64,000 nucleotides of DNA, from assembly GCF_000971195.1 (NCBI RefSeq), contig NZ_BBLZ01000003.1, forward strand, positions 1 through 64,000. Direction: 5' to 3'. Below, one piece after another: positions 47,647 through 55,686 of the stretch. This stretch comes from Demequina soli (GTDB lineage: Bacteria; Actinomycetota; Actinomycetes; Actinomycetales; Demequinaceae). The notes under the pieces were generated by a model, which saw only the letters and a list, made by a program, of their open reading frames with translations, was not told the origin of the DNA and did not search any database. The translations under genes were made by a program, and so were the position numbers. Each line of letters opens with the position of its first letter. The stretch's first letter is position 1.

Positions 47647-48330
47647 GTGATCGAGGCTCTGCTCGTGGGCGTGGCGGCGCAGTCCTCCCTGCTCCTGGCC
47701 GGGCTGATCGTCTACCGCGTCACCATCCCCGACCGTGCGGTCGGGCAGCTCGCCGGGCTCGGCGCGGGCGCGCTCGTCGCGGCCGCGGCGTTCCAGCTGG
47801 TCCCCGAGGCGCAGGCGTCGCTCGGCAACCTCGAGATCGGTGCCTGGCTTCTCGGGGGCGCCGGCGTCTACGTGATCGCCGACACTCTCGTCGAGCGGCG
47901 CTTCGGCGCGTCCGGCGCGATGGGCATCGTGGTGGGCAACATCGTGGACGCGCTGCCGGAGTCGCTGATCTTCGGTATCCAGATGGTGGCGGGACTCGTG
48001 AGCCCCGCCCTCGCCGCGTCGGTGTGGGTGTCCAACATCCCGCAGGCACTCCCGCCGGCGGCGGACATGCGCGCGAGCGGCTGGAGCGCGCGTCGGCAGC
48101 TGCTGCTGTGGGGCGCCGTGGTCGTCGCGGCGGGCGTCTTCTCGGCGCTGGGCTATGGTGCCGCGGAGCTGGTGAGCGGCGCGACCGGCGCTCGCCTCGC
48201 TGCCCTCACCACGGGCGCGCTCATCGCGATGCTCACCACGTCGATGATCCCGTTCGCGTACGAGAAGGGGCGCGTAGCGGCGGGCGTCTGGGCCGTCGTC
48301 GGCTTCGGCCTGACCCTCGCCGCGTCCTGA
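47647..48330 (+). CDS. ZIP-like metal transporter family membrane protein
   Basis: The 227-residue protein has eight hydrophobic segments and the ZIP-type motif GNIVDALPESLIFGIQMV in segment 4 together with AAFQLVPEAQAS. Zinc or iron transport is a possible role; the motif is diverged (Asn-x-x-Asp-Ala-x-Pro-Glu). It is a single gene with its own promoter element and a paired-decamer hairpin after the stop. Confidence 0.75.
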   Translation: MIEALLVGVAAQSSLLLAGLIVYRVTIPDRAVGQLAGLGAGALVAAAAFQLVPEAQASLGNLEIGAWLLGGAGVYVIADTLVERRFGASGAMGIVVGNIVDALPESLIFGIQMVAGLVSPALAASVWVSNIPQALPPAADMRASGWSARRQLLLWGAVVVAAGVFSALGYGAAELVSGATGARLAALTTGALIAMLTTSMIPFAYEKGRVAAGVWAVVGFGLTLAAS

Positions 48331-48335
48331 CGCGC

Positions 48336-48374
48336 GACGATGCGCGACGCGCCTCCCCGCCCGGCGCATCGTCC
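48336..48374. terminator. Inverted pair of the iterated decamer after a stop codon
   Basis: GACGATGCGC and GCGCATCGTC, spaced 19 bases, form a 10-base stem five bases after the stop of the ZIP-like gene. The right copy is a full decamer (48365-48374); the left one has C instead of the first G. It may act as terminator. Confidence 0.6.
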
Positions 48375-48384
48375 CTGGCCTTGC

Positions 48385-48390
48385 TAGGTT
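48385..48390 (+). promoter_or_regulatory. -10 candidate of the amino-acid permease gene
   Basis: TAGGTT lies 25 bases before the ATG 48415, which has its own GGGAGG site. Confidence 0.4.
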
Positions 48391-48414
48391 TCGAGAGGGA
48401 CGGGAGGTGGGCTG

Positions 48415-49839
48415 ATGGCCGAGACGGAGCGCGCCCCGGTCAAGCTCTCCCTCCTCACCATGATGACCATGGTGGTCGGCACCATGGTCGGCGCCGGGGT
48501 GTTCACGCTCCCCCAGCGCTTCGCCGCCGCCACGGGCGTGCGCGGCGCGCTCATCGCGTGGGCGATCGCGGGCTGCGGCACGCTGATGCTCGCGCTGATG
48601 TTCCAGGCGCTCGGCAACCGCAAGCCGCACCTCGACGCGGGCATCTACGCGTATGCGAAGGCGGGCTTCGGCGAGTACCTGGGGTTCTTCTCGGCGTTCG
48701 GCTACTGGGCGACCACGTGCGTGGGCAACGTGTCGTTCTGGGTGCTCATCATGTCGACGCTCGGCGGCTGGTGGCCGGCCCTCGGCGAGGGCGACACGCT
48801 GCTCGCGGTGGCGCTGTCGAGCGCGGGGCTGTGGGGCTTCTACCTGCTCGTGCGGCAGGGGGTGAAGGAGGCGGCGGCGATCAACCGCATCGTCACCATC
48901 GCCAAGCTCGTGCCGATCGTCGTGTTCATCGTGATCGCGCTATTCTACGTCGACCCGCAGGTGTTCCTCGACAACCTCGCGGGCCCCGCGGACTCCCCCC
49001 TGTTCGACCAGGTCAAGGCGACGATGCTGGTGATGGTGTTCGTGTTCCTCGGGGTCGAGGGCGCGAGCATGTACTCGCGGCACGCGCGGCGGCGCAAGGA
49101 CGTGGGCCGCGCCACGGTGCTGGGCTACCTCGCGGTGTTCGCGATCTTCGCGTCGGTGACGATGGTGAGCTACGGCATCATGTCGGCGTCCCAGATGGCC
49201 GAGCTGCGCCAGCCGTCGATGGCGGGCGTGCTCGAGTCCGTGGTGGGCGGGTGGGGGTCGGTCTTCATCAGCGTCGGGCTCATCGTGTCGATCCTGGGCG
49301 CGTACCTCGCGTGGACGCTCATCGCGGCGGAGCTGCTGTTCGTCGCCGCGAAGGACCACGACATGCCGCGCTTCCTCGCGCGCCAGTCGGACCGCGACGT
49401 GCCCACCACGGCGCTGCTCACCACGTCGGTGCTCACGCAGGCGATGGTGCTCATCGTGCTCGTCTCGGCGGACGCCGTGAACTTCATGGTCGACCTCACG
49501 AGCGCGCTGTCGCTCATCCCGTTCCTGTTCGCGGCCGGCTACCTGCTGAAGATCGCGGCGCTGCGCGACGGGTACGGCCCGGGCCGCGAGCGCGGCCGGG
49601 AGCTCGCGCTGGGGGTGCTCGCGACCGCGTACGTGGTGTTCCTGCTGTTCGCGGCGGGGCTGACCTTCGTGCTCGTGTCGTCGATCATCTACGCGCCCGC
49701 GTCGATCCTGTTCGTCATGGTGCGCCGCGAGCAGGGGCGGCGCTGGTTCAGCCCGCGGGAGACGGTGATCCTGGCGGTGTCGCTCGGGGCCGCGGTGGTC
49801 GGCGTGGCGGGGCTCTCCATGGGCTGGCTCACCATCTAG
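48415..49839 (+). CDS. APC family basic amino-acid/polyamine antiporter (ArcD-like)
   Basis: This 474-residue transporter has 12 predicted segments, the GTMVGAGVFTLPQRF unwound helix 1 of the APC fold and YAKAGFGEYLGFFSAFGYW. These match ArcD/AdiC-like arginine:ornithine exchangers of the basic amino-acid family. Substrate is uncertain without an arc or adi operon nearby. RBS GGGAGG precedes ATG 48415. Confidence 0.88.
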   Translation: MAETERAPVKLSLLTMMTMVVGTMVGAGVFTLPQRFAAATGVRGALIAWAIAGCGTLMLALMFQALGNRKPHLDAGIYAYAKAGFGEYLGFFSAFGYWATTCVGNVSFWVLIMSTLGGWWPALGEGDTLLAVALSSAGLWGFYLLVRQGVKEAAAINRIVTIAKLVPIVVFIVIALFYVDPQVFLDNLAGPADSPLFDQVKATMLVMVFVFLGVEGASMYSRHARRRKDVGRATVLGYLAVFAIFASVTMVSYGIMSASQMAELRQPSMAGVLESVVGGWGSVFISVGLIVSILGAYLAWTLIAAELLFVAAKDHDMPRFLARQSDRDVPTTALLTTSVLTQAMVLIVLVSADAVNFMVDLTSALSLIPFLFAAGYLLKIAALRDGYGPGRERGRELALGVLATAYVVFLLFAAGLTFVLVSSIIYAPASILFVMVRREQGRRWFSPRETVILAVSLGAAVVGVAGLSMGWLTI

Positions 49840-49852
49840 GGCGGCGTGAGGC

Positions 49853-50920
49853 TCACACGTCGGTGACGTGATGGGTGCCCGCGAGCGCCTCGACCAGGTT
49901 CTCGGGGTCGAAGGTGGGCCGCGCCGCCTGGCGTGCCACCGCGCTCGAGGACAGGCTCTCGTTGCCGTGGTGCGTCTTCAGCATGGGCCGGATGAACGGC
50001 GGCCACAGCTTGAACGGCCCCTGGCGGGAGTCCGAGAAGGCCCCGAGCGGGTCCGGCGCGAAGTCCATCGTCAGCTCCCCCGCGTCGACGGGGTGGCCCG
50101 CGACGAACGCATCGTCCACGAACCCCAGCCCCTGCCCGGCCGCCATGCGCGTGAGCCAGCCGAGCGCGATGTCCGCGAGCGCGGTGGTGTTGCCGCCGCC
50201 GCCCCCGACGTTCGAGTGGCATCCCGCGAACCAGACCTGCTCGAGGATCTGGCCCTCGGCGGCCACGGGCAGGTCCCACAGGGTCGGGGCGAAGGCGGCG
50301 CGCTGCTCGTCGATCGCGAGCGCGTGATAGGCCGCCCGCACGGAGCGCGACAGCTGCGTGTCGTGGAAGGCCCACCGCTTGTTGAACCACTTGACGATCG
50401 GCACGGAGCTGCCGGGGATGCCCAGCGAGCCGACTGTGTCGAACACCCCGACGAAGCGGATCGACAGGTCGGGGTACGAGTGGGCCGCGCGGAACTCCTC
50501 CGCCCGCCGCTCGCCCGGCGCCGTGTCCTTGGAGCGGTCGCGGTAGAGAGCGTAGGCCTCGTCGAGGGCGCCCAGCTGGTCCGGCCGGAGGATCCCGGCG
50601 TTTCGCAGGAAGCCCGCGATCGACCGGGCCGTGTAGGCGCCCCGGCTGTAGCCGAGGAGGAAGATCTCGTCGCCCGGCTCGAACTCCGCGGCGATCGCCC
50701 GGTAGCCGTCGCGCACCTCGCGCGACAGCCCCCATCCGAACACGCCGCCGAGGATCCGCTCGCCCGGCCGGGTGCCCACGCCCGGCAGGTAGTGGACATG
50801 TTGGACGATGCCGTCGGCGCCCGTAGGCGCGACCGCGCGCGCGATCTTCACGACATTGGTGGGCCGCGCCTGATCGGCCTTGCTCCACGTGCCGTCGCAG
50901 CACACCACGATCCGCTTCAT
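49853..50920 (-). CDS. DUF2235 alpha/beta hydrolase
   Basis: This 355-residue protein has the DUF2235 signature start MKRIVVCCDGTWSKADQARPTNV, the serine nucleophile in LLGYSRGAYTARSIAGF and WFAGCHSNVGGGG. The family includes lipases and the T6SS phospholipase effectors of Gram-negatives, but many are plain intracellular proteins. No signal peptide is seen. ATG 50920 is preferred over the longer ATG 50950. A decamer encodes VDDAFVA. It is a single gene, convergent with the permease. Confidence 0.88.
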   Translation of the reverse strand: MKRIVVCCDGTWSKADQARPTNVVKIARAVAPTGADGIVQHVHYLPGVGTRPGERILGGVFGWGLSREVRDGYRAIAAEFEPGDEIFLLGYSRGAYTARSIAGFLRNAGILRPDQLGALDEAYALYRDRSKDTAPGERRAEEFRAAHSYPDLSIRFVGVFDTVGSLGIPGSSVPIVKWFNKRWAFHDTQLSRSVRAAYHALAIDEQRAAFAPTLWDLPVAAEGQILEQVWFAGCHSNVGGGGGNTTALADIALGWLTRMAAGQGLGFVDDAFVAGHPVDAGELTMDFAPDPLGAFSDSRQGPFKLWPPFIRPMLKTHHGNESLSSSAVARQAARPTFDPENLVEALAGTHHVTDV

Positions 50921-50986
50921 CGCGCGCCTCCCTCGTCGGTCGGTCTCCATCCTCCCAGGAGGCGGGCGGATCGCGCGGGATGCGCG

Positions 50987-51712
50987 TCAGGCGCGGCCGG
51001 GCAGCGCCAGCGTGTGGTCGGTGTGGTCCACCTTCGCGGCGAGGTAGCGGGCGTTGGAGTCGGTGAGGTGCACCCCCGTGGGGACGCGCTCGTCCACGTC
51101 GACCCCGAGCAGCTCGAGCTGCGCCGCCTTGTCGGGGTTGTTGCTGAGCAGCCGGATGCGGTCGACGCCCACGGCGCGCAGCATCTGGGCCGCCGCGGTG
51201 TAGTCGCGCTCGTCCTCGCCGTGGCCCAGCGCGACGTTGGCCTCGTAGGTGTCGAGGCCCGCGTCCTGGAGCGCGTAGGCGTCGAGCTTCGCATACAGCC
51301 CGATCCCGCGGCCCTCCTGGCGCAGGTACAGCAGAAAGCCGCCCGCCTCGGCGATGCGCTCGACGGCCTCGCGCAGCTGCGGTCCGCAGTCGCAGCGCTC
51401 GGAGCCCAGCACGTCGCCCGTGAGGCACTCGGAGTGCGGACGCACCAGCGGCGCCTCGCCGCCGGCCGCCGCGCGGGCGAGCGCGCCCTCCCAGTCGCCC
51501 AGGCCGATCGCGAGGTGCTCGCGGCCGTCGGCGAGGCCCGCGAACGTCATCACCCTGCCCGTGGTCGCGAACCCGTCCGCGAAGCGCAGGGGGACGGTGA
51601 CGGCGGTGCGCACCGCGGCGGGCGCAGGCTCGAGCCCGGGGGTGGACGATGCGTCGGCGGGCTCGAGCGGGGCCGCGTCGCTGCGACGGCGGCTGGGGCA
51701 GATCGCGGTCAT
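50987..51712 (-). CDS. ribA: GTP cyclohydrolase II
   Basis: RibA opens GTP to the first riboflavin precursor. The 241-residue product has the zinc site CLTGDVLGSERCDCGPQL, the catalytic stretch LRQEGRGIGLYAKLDAYALQDAG and VGVDRIRLLSNNPDKAAQLE. The N-terminal 40 residues form a variable tail. No DHBP synthase domain is fused. ATG 51712 follows AGGAG by four bases. The gene is divergent from the alpha-glucosidase over a LacI operator region. Confidence 0.95.
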   Translation of the reverse strand: MTAICPSRRRSDAAPLEPADASSTPGLEPAPAAVRTAVTVPLRFADGFATTGRVMTFAGLADGREHLAIGLGDWEGALARAAAGGEAPLVRPHSECLTGDVLGSERCDCGPQLREAVERIAEAGGFLLYLRQEGRGIGLYAKLDAYALQDAGLDTYEANVALGHGEDERDYTAAAQMLRAVGVDRIRLLSNNPDKAAQLELLGVDVDERVPTGVHLTDSNARYLAAKVDHTDHTLALPGRA

Positions 51713-51836
51713 CTCACTCCTCGGGGCTGGCGCGCGGGCGCGCGATAGGTGACGCAACAACCACGTGTGCCGGGTGATTCCGGGCCGCGCCGCCGGGAGT
51801 GCCGAGGCGGGCGCCGCCCGGTTTGCCCCGGCGGCA

Positions 51837-51850
51837 TGCAACCGCTTACA
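51837..51850. promoter_or_regulatory. LacI-type operator before the alpha-glucosidase gene
   Basis: TGCAACCGCTTACA fits the LacI/CcpA core TGnAAnCGnTTnCA, 86 bases before the alpha-glucosidase start. The LacI gene lies directly downstream of that gene, so self-contained control is likely. Confidence 0.75.
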
Positions 51851-51935
51851 TTGGGCGCCGACCCGCCTCGCAGATGACGGCGAGGCGGGTCCGCACGCGT
51901 CCGAGATCCGGCGCGACGAGAGCCGAGAGGACACC

Positions 51936-53618
51936 GTGGCCCACACCGACGCCGCAGCCGCCGCCCCCGCGATCCACGCCGACCAGGAGTGGTGGCGCTC
52001 CTCCGTGATCTACCAGATCTACCCCCGCTCGTTCGCGGACTCGAACGGCACCGGCGTGGGCGACCTGCGCGGCATCACCTCGCGGCTCGACAGCCTCGCG
52101 GACCTCGGCGTCGACGCGATCTGGCTGTCGCCGTTCTACCGCTCGCCGCAGCGCGACGCCGGCTACGACGTGTCCGACTTCCGCGACGTCGACCCGCTGT
52201 TCGGCACGCTCGCGGACTTCGACGCGATGGTCGAGCGCGCCCACGGCCTCGGGCTGCAGGTGATCGCGGACATCGTCCCCAACCACTGCAGCTCCGACCA
52301 CCCGTGGTTCCAGGAGGCCCTCGCGGCCGCGCCCGGCTCGCCCGAGCGCGAGCGCTTCGTGTTCCGCGACGGCAAGGGCGAGCACGGCGAGCTGCCCCCG
52401 AACAACTGGGAGTCGGTCTTCGGCGGCCCCATGTGGACCCGCGTGACCGAGGCCGACGGCACCCCCGGCCAGTGGTACCTGCACATCTTCGACACCTCGC
52501 AGCCGGACTTCAACTGGGAGCTCGAGGAGGTCCGCGCCGAGTTCGACGGCGTGCTGCGCTTCTGGCTCGACCGCGGCGTCGACGGCTTCCGCGTCGACGT
52601 GGCGCACGGCCTCATCAAGGCCGAGGGCCTGCCCGACTTCGTCCAGGACGAGGACGAGGCCTCGATGGGCGGCGGCGCGGCGACGCAGTCGCCGTACTGG
52701 GCGCAGGACGGCGTCCACGAGGTGTGGCGCCGCTGGCGCGCGATCCTCGACACCTACCCCGGCGAGCGCATCCTCGCGGCCGAGGCGTGGGTGTACCCGC
52801 TCGACTTCATGGCCAACTGGGTGCGGCCCGACGAGATGCACCAGGCGTTCAACTTCGGCTACATGGAGACGCACTGGGACGCGGCCGACCTGCGCGCCGT
52901 CATCGACGCGTCGATCGACACGTTCGCCGCGGTCGGCGCCCCGTCCACGTGGGTGCTCTCCAACCACGACATGATCCGCCACGCCACGCGCCTCGCGCTG
53001 GGCAAGGACACCCCGCAGGGCCACGGCATCGGCCCCCGCTCCCCCGGCCTGCCCGACATCGAGGAGGGCATCCGCCGCGCCCGCGCCGCCTCCCTGCTCA
53101 TGCTCTCGCTGCCCGGCGGCGCCTACCTCTACCAGGGCGAGGAGCTCGGCCTTCCCGAGGCGATCGACATCCCGGACGATGCGCGACAGGACCCCACGTG
53201 GCACCGCACCGAGGGCGAGAGGTACGGCCGCGACGGCTGCCGCGTGCCGCTGCCGTGGGAGGCCGACGCCCCCGCGTACGGCTTCTCCCCCACCGGCGAC
53301 ACGTGGCTGCCGCAGCCCGCGGTGTACGGCACGCTCGCGCGCGACGCGCAGCTGGGCGTCGAGGGCTCCACGCTCGAGATGTACCGCGCGGCGCTGCGCC
53401 TGCGCCGGTCGCACGGCCTCGGCACGGGCACCGGCACGGTGACGTGGGAGGGCTCCCCGTCGGGCGTGCTGGTCCATGTCGCGAACGGCGTCCGCGTGGT
53501 CGCGAACGTGTCCGGCGAGCCGTTCCCGATCGAGGGCGAGGTGCTCGTCGCGTCGCACGCGCTCGAGGACGGCGCGCTGCCCGCCGACGCGACCGTGTGG
53601 GTGCGGGTGCCCGAGTAG
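51936..53618 (+). CDS. Alpha-glucosidase (GH13)
   Basis: The 560-residue enzyme has the GH13 regions DIVPNHCS, GFRVDVAHG with nucleophile Asp221, EAWV with acid Glu283 and LSNHD with Asp345, and starts with WWRSSVIYQIYPRSF. It hydrolyses alpha-1,4 or alpha-1,6 linked glucosides such as maltose or isomaltose in the cytoplasm. GTG 51936 is used; AGAGGACACC precedes. A decamer gives PDDARQD in the C-terminal part. No sugar transporter is adjacent. Confidence 0.93.
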   Translation: MAHTDAAAAAPAIHADQEWWRSSVIYQIYPRSFADSNGTGVGDLRGITSRLDSLADLGVDAIWLSPFYRSPQRDAGYDVSDFRDVDPLFGTLADFDAMVERAHGLGLQVIADIVPNHCSSDHPWFQEALAAAPGSPERERFVFRDGKGEHGELPPNNWESVFGGPMWTRVTEADGTPGQWYLHIFDTSQPDFNWELEEVRAEFDGVLRFWLDRGVDGFRVDVAHGLIKAEGLPDFVQDEDEASMGGGAATQSPYWAQDGVHEVWRRWRAILDTYPGERILAAEAWVYPLDFMANWVRPDEMHQAFNFGYMETHWDAADLRAVIDASIDTFAAVGAPSTWVLSNHDMIRHATRLALGKDTPQGHGIGPRSPGLPDIEEGIRRARAASLLMLSLPGGAYLYQGEELGLPEAIDIPDDARQDPTWHRTEGERYGRDGCRVPLPWEADAPAYGFSPTGDTWLPQPAVYGTLARDAQLGVEGSTLEMYRAALRLRRSHGLGTGTGTVTWEGSPSGVLVHVANGVRVVANVSGEPFPIEGEVLVASHALEDGALPADATVWVRVPE

Positions 53619-53657
53619 GATTCCCGCAGACACGGGGCCTGACGGAAGGGACCGAGG

Positions 53658-54686
53658 GTGGCGACGATCCAGGGTGTGGCCGCGCTGGCCGGCGTGTCCA
53701 CCGCCACCGTGTCCCGGGCGCTCGCCGGCAAGAGCACGGTGTCGGACGCCACCCGCCGCAAGGTCGAGGAGGCCGCGCGACAGCTCGGCTACGTGGCCTC
53801 GGCCACCGCATCGTCCCTGGCATCGGGCCGCACCAGGAACATCGGCATGGTCATGCCGATCCTGGGGTCCTGGTACTACGCGAGCGTCCTCAAGGGCGCC
53901 CACCGGGCGCTCACCGACGGCGGCTACGACCTCACGCTCTACCACCTCGAGGACACGACGCGGCATCCGCGCCGGCGCCGGCGGCTGTTCGACGAGTTCC
54001 TCGCACGCAAGCGCGTCGACGCCTTCATCGCCGTCTCGGTGGAGCTCACGGACGCCGAGCTGCGCCGGCTGCACGACCTGGGCAAGCCCATGGTCGGGCT
54101 CGGCGGCCCGCTCGCGGGGGTGACCACGCTCGGTCTCGACGACCACGCGGTCGCACGCCTCGCCACGGAGCACGTCACCTCGCTCGGGCACCGCCGCATC
54201 GCGTTCATCGGCGGCGAGGAGCAGGACCACCTCGACTTCCACATGCCGGCCCACCGCCGCGAGGGCTACGAGGCGGCGCTCGGTGCGGTGGGGGTGGAGC
54301 CGGATCCGTCGCTGCGCGCGGTCGGTGACTTCACCATCGAGGGTGGCCACCGCGCGGCGCTGCGCCTGCTGGGCGACCCGCGCCTCCGGCCCACCGCGAT
54401 CGTGGCGGCCTCCGACGAGATGGCCATCGGCGCGATCCTCGCCGCGCGCTCGCTCGGGCTCCGCGTGCCCGAGGACCTGTCCGTGGTCGGCATCGACGGC
54501 CACGAGCTGGGATCGTTCTTCGAGCTCACCACGGTCGACCAGAACCCCGTGGACCAGGGCCGCCTCGCCGCCGAGACGCTTCTCGCCGAGCTCACGGGCC
54601 GTCCCGCGGAGCGCGCCGCGCTGCCGCTGCCCTACGACCTCACCGTGCGCCGCTCCACCGCCGTCGCCCCGGGCAGCCGTGACTGA
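53658..54686 (+). CDS. LacI family regulator
   Basis: The 342-residue regulator has the LacI helix-turn-helix TIQGVAALAGVSTATVSRAL (3-22), hinge LGYVASATASSLASGRTRNIG and the periplasmic-binding-like domain with VVGIDGHELG and TTVDQNPVDQGRLAAE. It should repress the alpha-glucosidase at the operator at 51837 and sense the sugar. Its last eight bases overlap the PfkB gene. The decamer stands in the hinge (ATASSLAS). Confidence 0.94.
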   Translation: MATIQGVAALAGVSTATVSRALAGKSTVSDATRRKVEEAARQLGYVASATASSLASGRTRNIGMVMPILGSWYYASVLKGAHRALTDGGYDLTLYHLEDTTRHPRRRRRLFDEFLARKRVDAFIAVSVELTDAELRRLHDLGKPMVGLGGPLAGVTTLGLDDHAVARLATEHVTSLGHRRIAFIGGEEQDHLDFHMPAHRREGYEAALGAVGVEPDPSLRAVGDFTIEGGHRAALRLLGDPRLRPTAIVAASDEMAIGAILAARSLGLRVPEDLSVVGIDGHELGSFFELTTVDQNPVDQGRLAAETLLAELTGRPAERAALPLPYDLTVRRSTAVAPGSRD

Positions 54687-55587
54687 CGGCGAGGTCCTGG
54701 TCATCGGACCGACCAGCGACAACCTCATCGTGTCCCTCGACGCCCTCCCCCGCCCCGAGCCGCACACGACGTTCGCCCGCGGCAGCGTCCAGGTGATGGG
54801 CGGCACCTCCGCGGGCAAGGCGCTGCACCTGGTCGACGCGGGCGTCGCGACGACGCTGCTCACCACCCGAGGGGACGATGCTGTGGGCGCCGAGCTCGTC
54901 GCCGCGCTGGGCCGCTGCGGGGTGGAGGTGCGCGCGGTGCTCACCGACGGCCCCACGGAACGCCATCTCAACCTCATGTCGCCGCGCGGGGAGCGCGTGT
55001 CGATCTACCTCCAGGCCGCGGGCGCGGTCGCCGTGGAGGAGATGCGGCGCGCCCGGGCCACCGCACGCGAGGCGCTGCGCGAGGCCCGGGCCGTATTCCT
55101 CGACCTCGCCGACCTGTCGCGCGCCCTCATCCCCGAGGTCACGGCGCTCGCGCGCGAGGTGTGGGTCGACGTCCATGACTACGACGGCGAGCAGGCGTAC
55201 CACCGGCCGTTCCTCGAGGCGGCCGACGTGGTGGTGATGAACGGCGACCGGATCGCCGGGCCGTCGACGTACCTGCGCGGCCTTGTCGCGGGTGGCAAGA
55301 CCCTCGCCATCTGCACGCTGGGATCCCGCGGCGCCATCGCGGTGGGTGCGGACGGCTCGTTCGCACGGGTCGAGGCCCCGAAGGTCGAGGTGGTGGACCC
55401 CAACGGCGCCGGCGACGCCTTCGCGGCCGGGGTGCTGGCGCACGCGCTCCATGTGGGCGGCGCCGCGCAGCTCACGGGCGACGCCCTGTGGCAGGCGCTC
55501 GAGGCCGGTGCGGCGCAGGCCTCCCGCGCCCTGTCGAGCCGTGAGCTGTCGCCCCTGCTCGAGCGCCCCGCTCCCACCGTCGGCTGA
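54679..55587 (+). CDS. PfkB family sugar kinase
   Basis: The 302-residue protein has GGTSAGKALHLVDAG and the C-terminal DPNGAGDAFAAGVL with the catalytic Asp of the ribokinase family. It probably phosphorylates a sugar or nucleoside related to the alpha-glucosidase substrate. GTG 54679 overlaps LacI by eight bases, which implies coupled translation. Convergent to the HNH gene. Confidence 0.9.
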   Translation: MTDGEVLVIGPTSDNLIVSLDALPRPEPHTTFARGSVQVMGGTSAGKALHLVDAGVATTLLTTRGDDAVGAELVAALGRCGVEVRAVLTDGPTERHLNLMSPRGERVSIYLQAAGAVAVEEMRRARATAREALREARAVFLDLADLSRALIPEVTALAREVWVDVHDYDGEQAYHRPFLEAADVVVMNGDRIAGPSTYLRGLVAGGKTLAICTLGSRGAIAVGADGSFARVEAPKVEVVDPNGAGDAFAAGVLAHALHVGGAAQLTGDALWQALEAGAAQASRALSSRELSPLLERPAPTVG

Positions 55588-55604
55588 CCTGGCCGACGGC
55601 GCAT

Positions 55605-55619
55605 CGAGGCCACGCCTCG
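55605..55619 (+). terminator. Small hairpin after the PfkB gene
   Basis: CGAGGC and GCCTCG pair over a three-base loop 18 bases past the stop. Weak as a terminator. Confidence 0.35.
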
Positions 55620-55686
55620 GGTGCACGCGCCTCCGCCGTGGCAGTGCCATACCGGCGAACCACCGGACCCCCGTGCCGCAACTCCC

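Noticed and set aside
49853..50920. Type VI secretion phospholipase effector
   Set aside because: DUF2235 is shared with such effectors, but there are no T6SS genes and the host looks like an actinobacterium.
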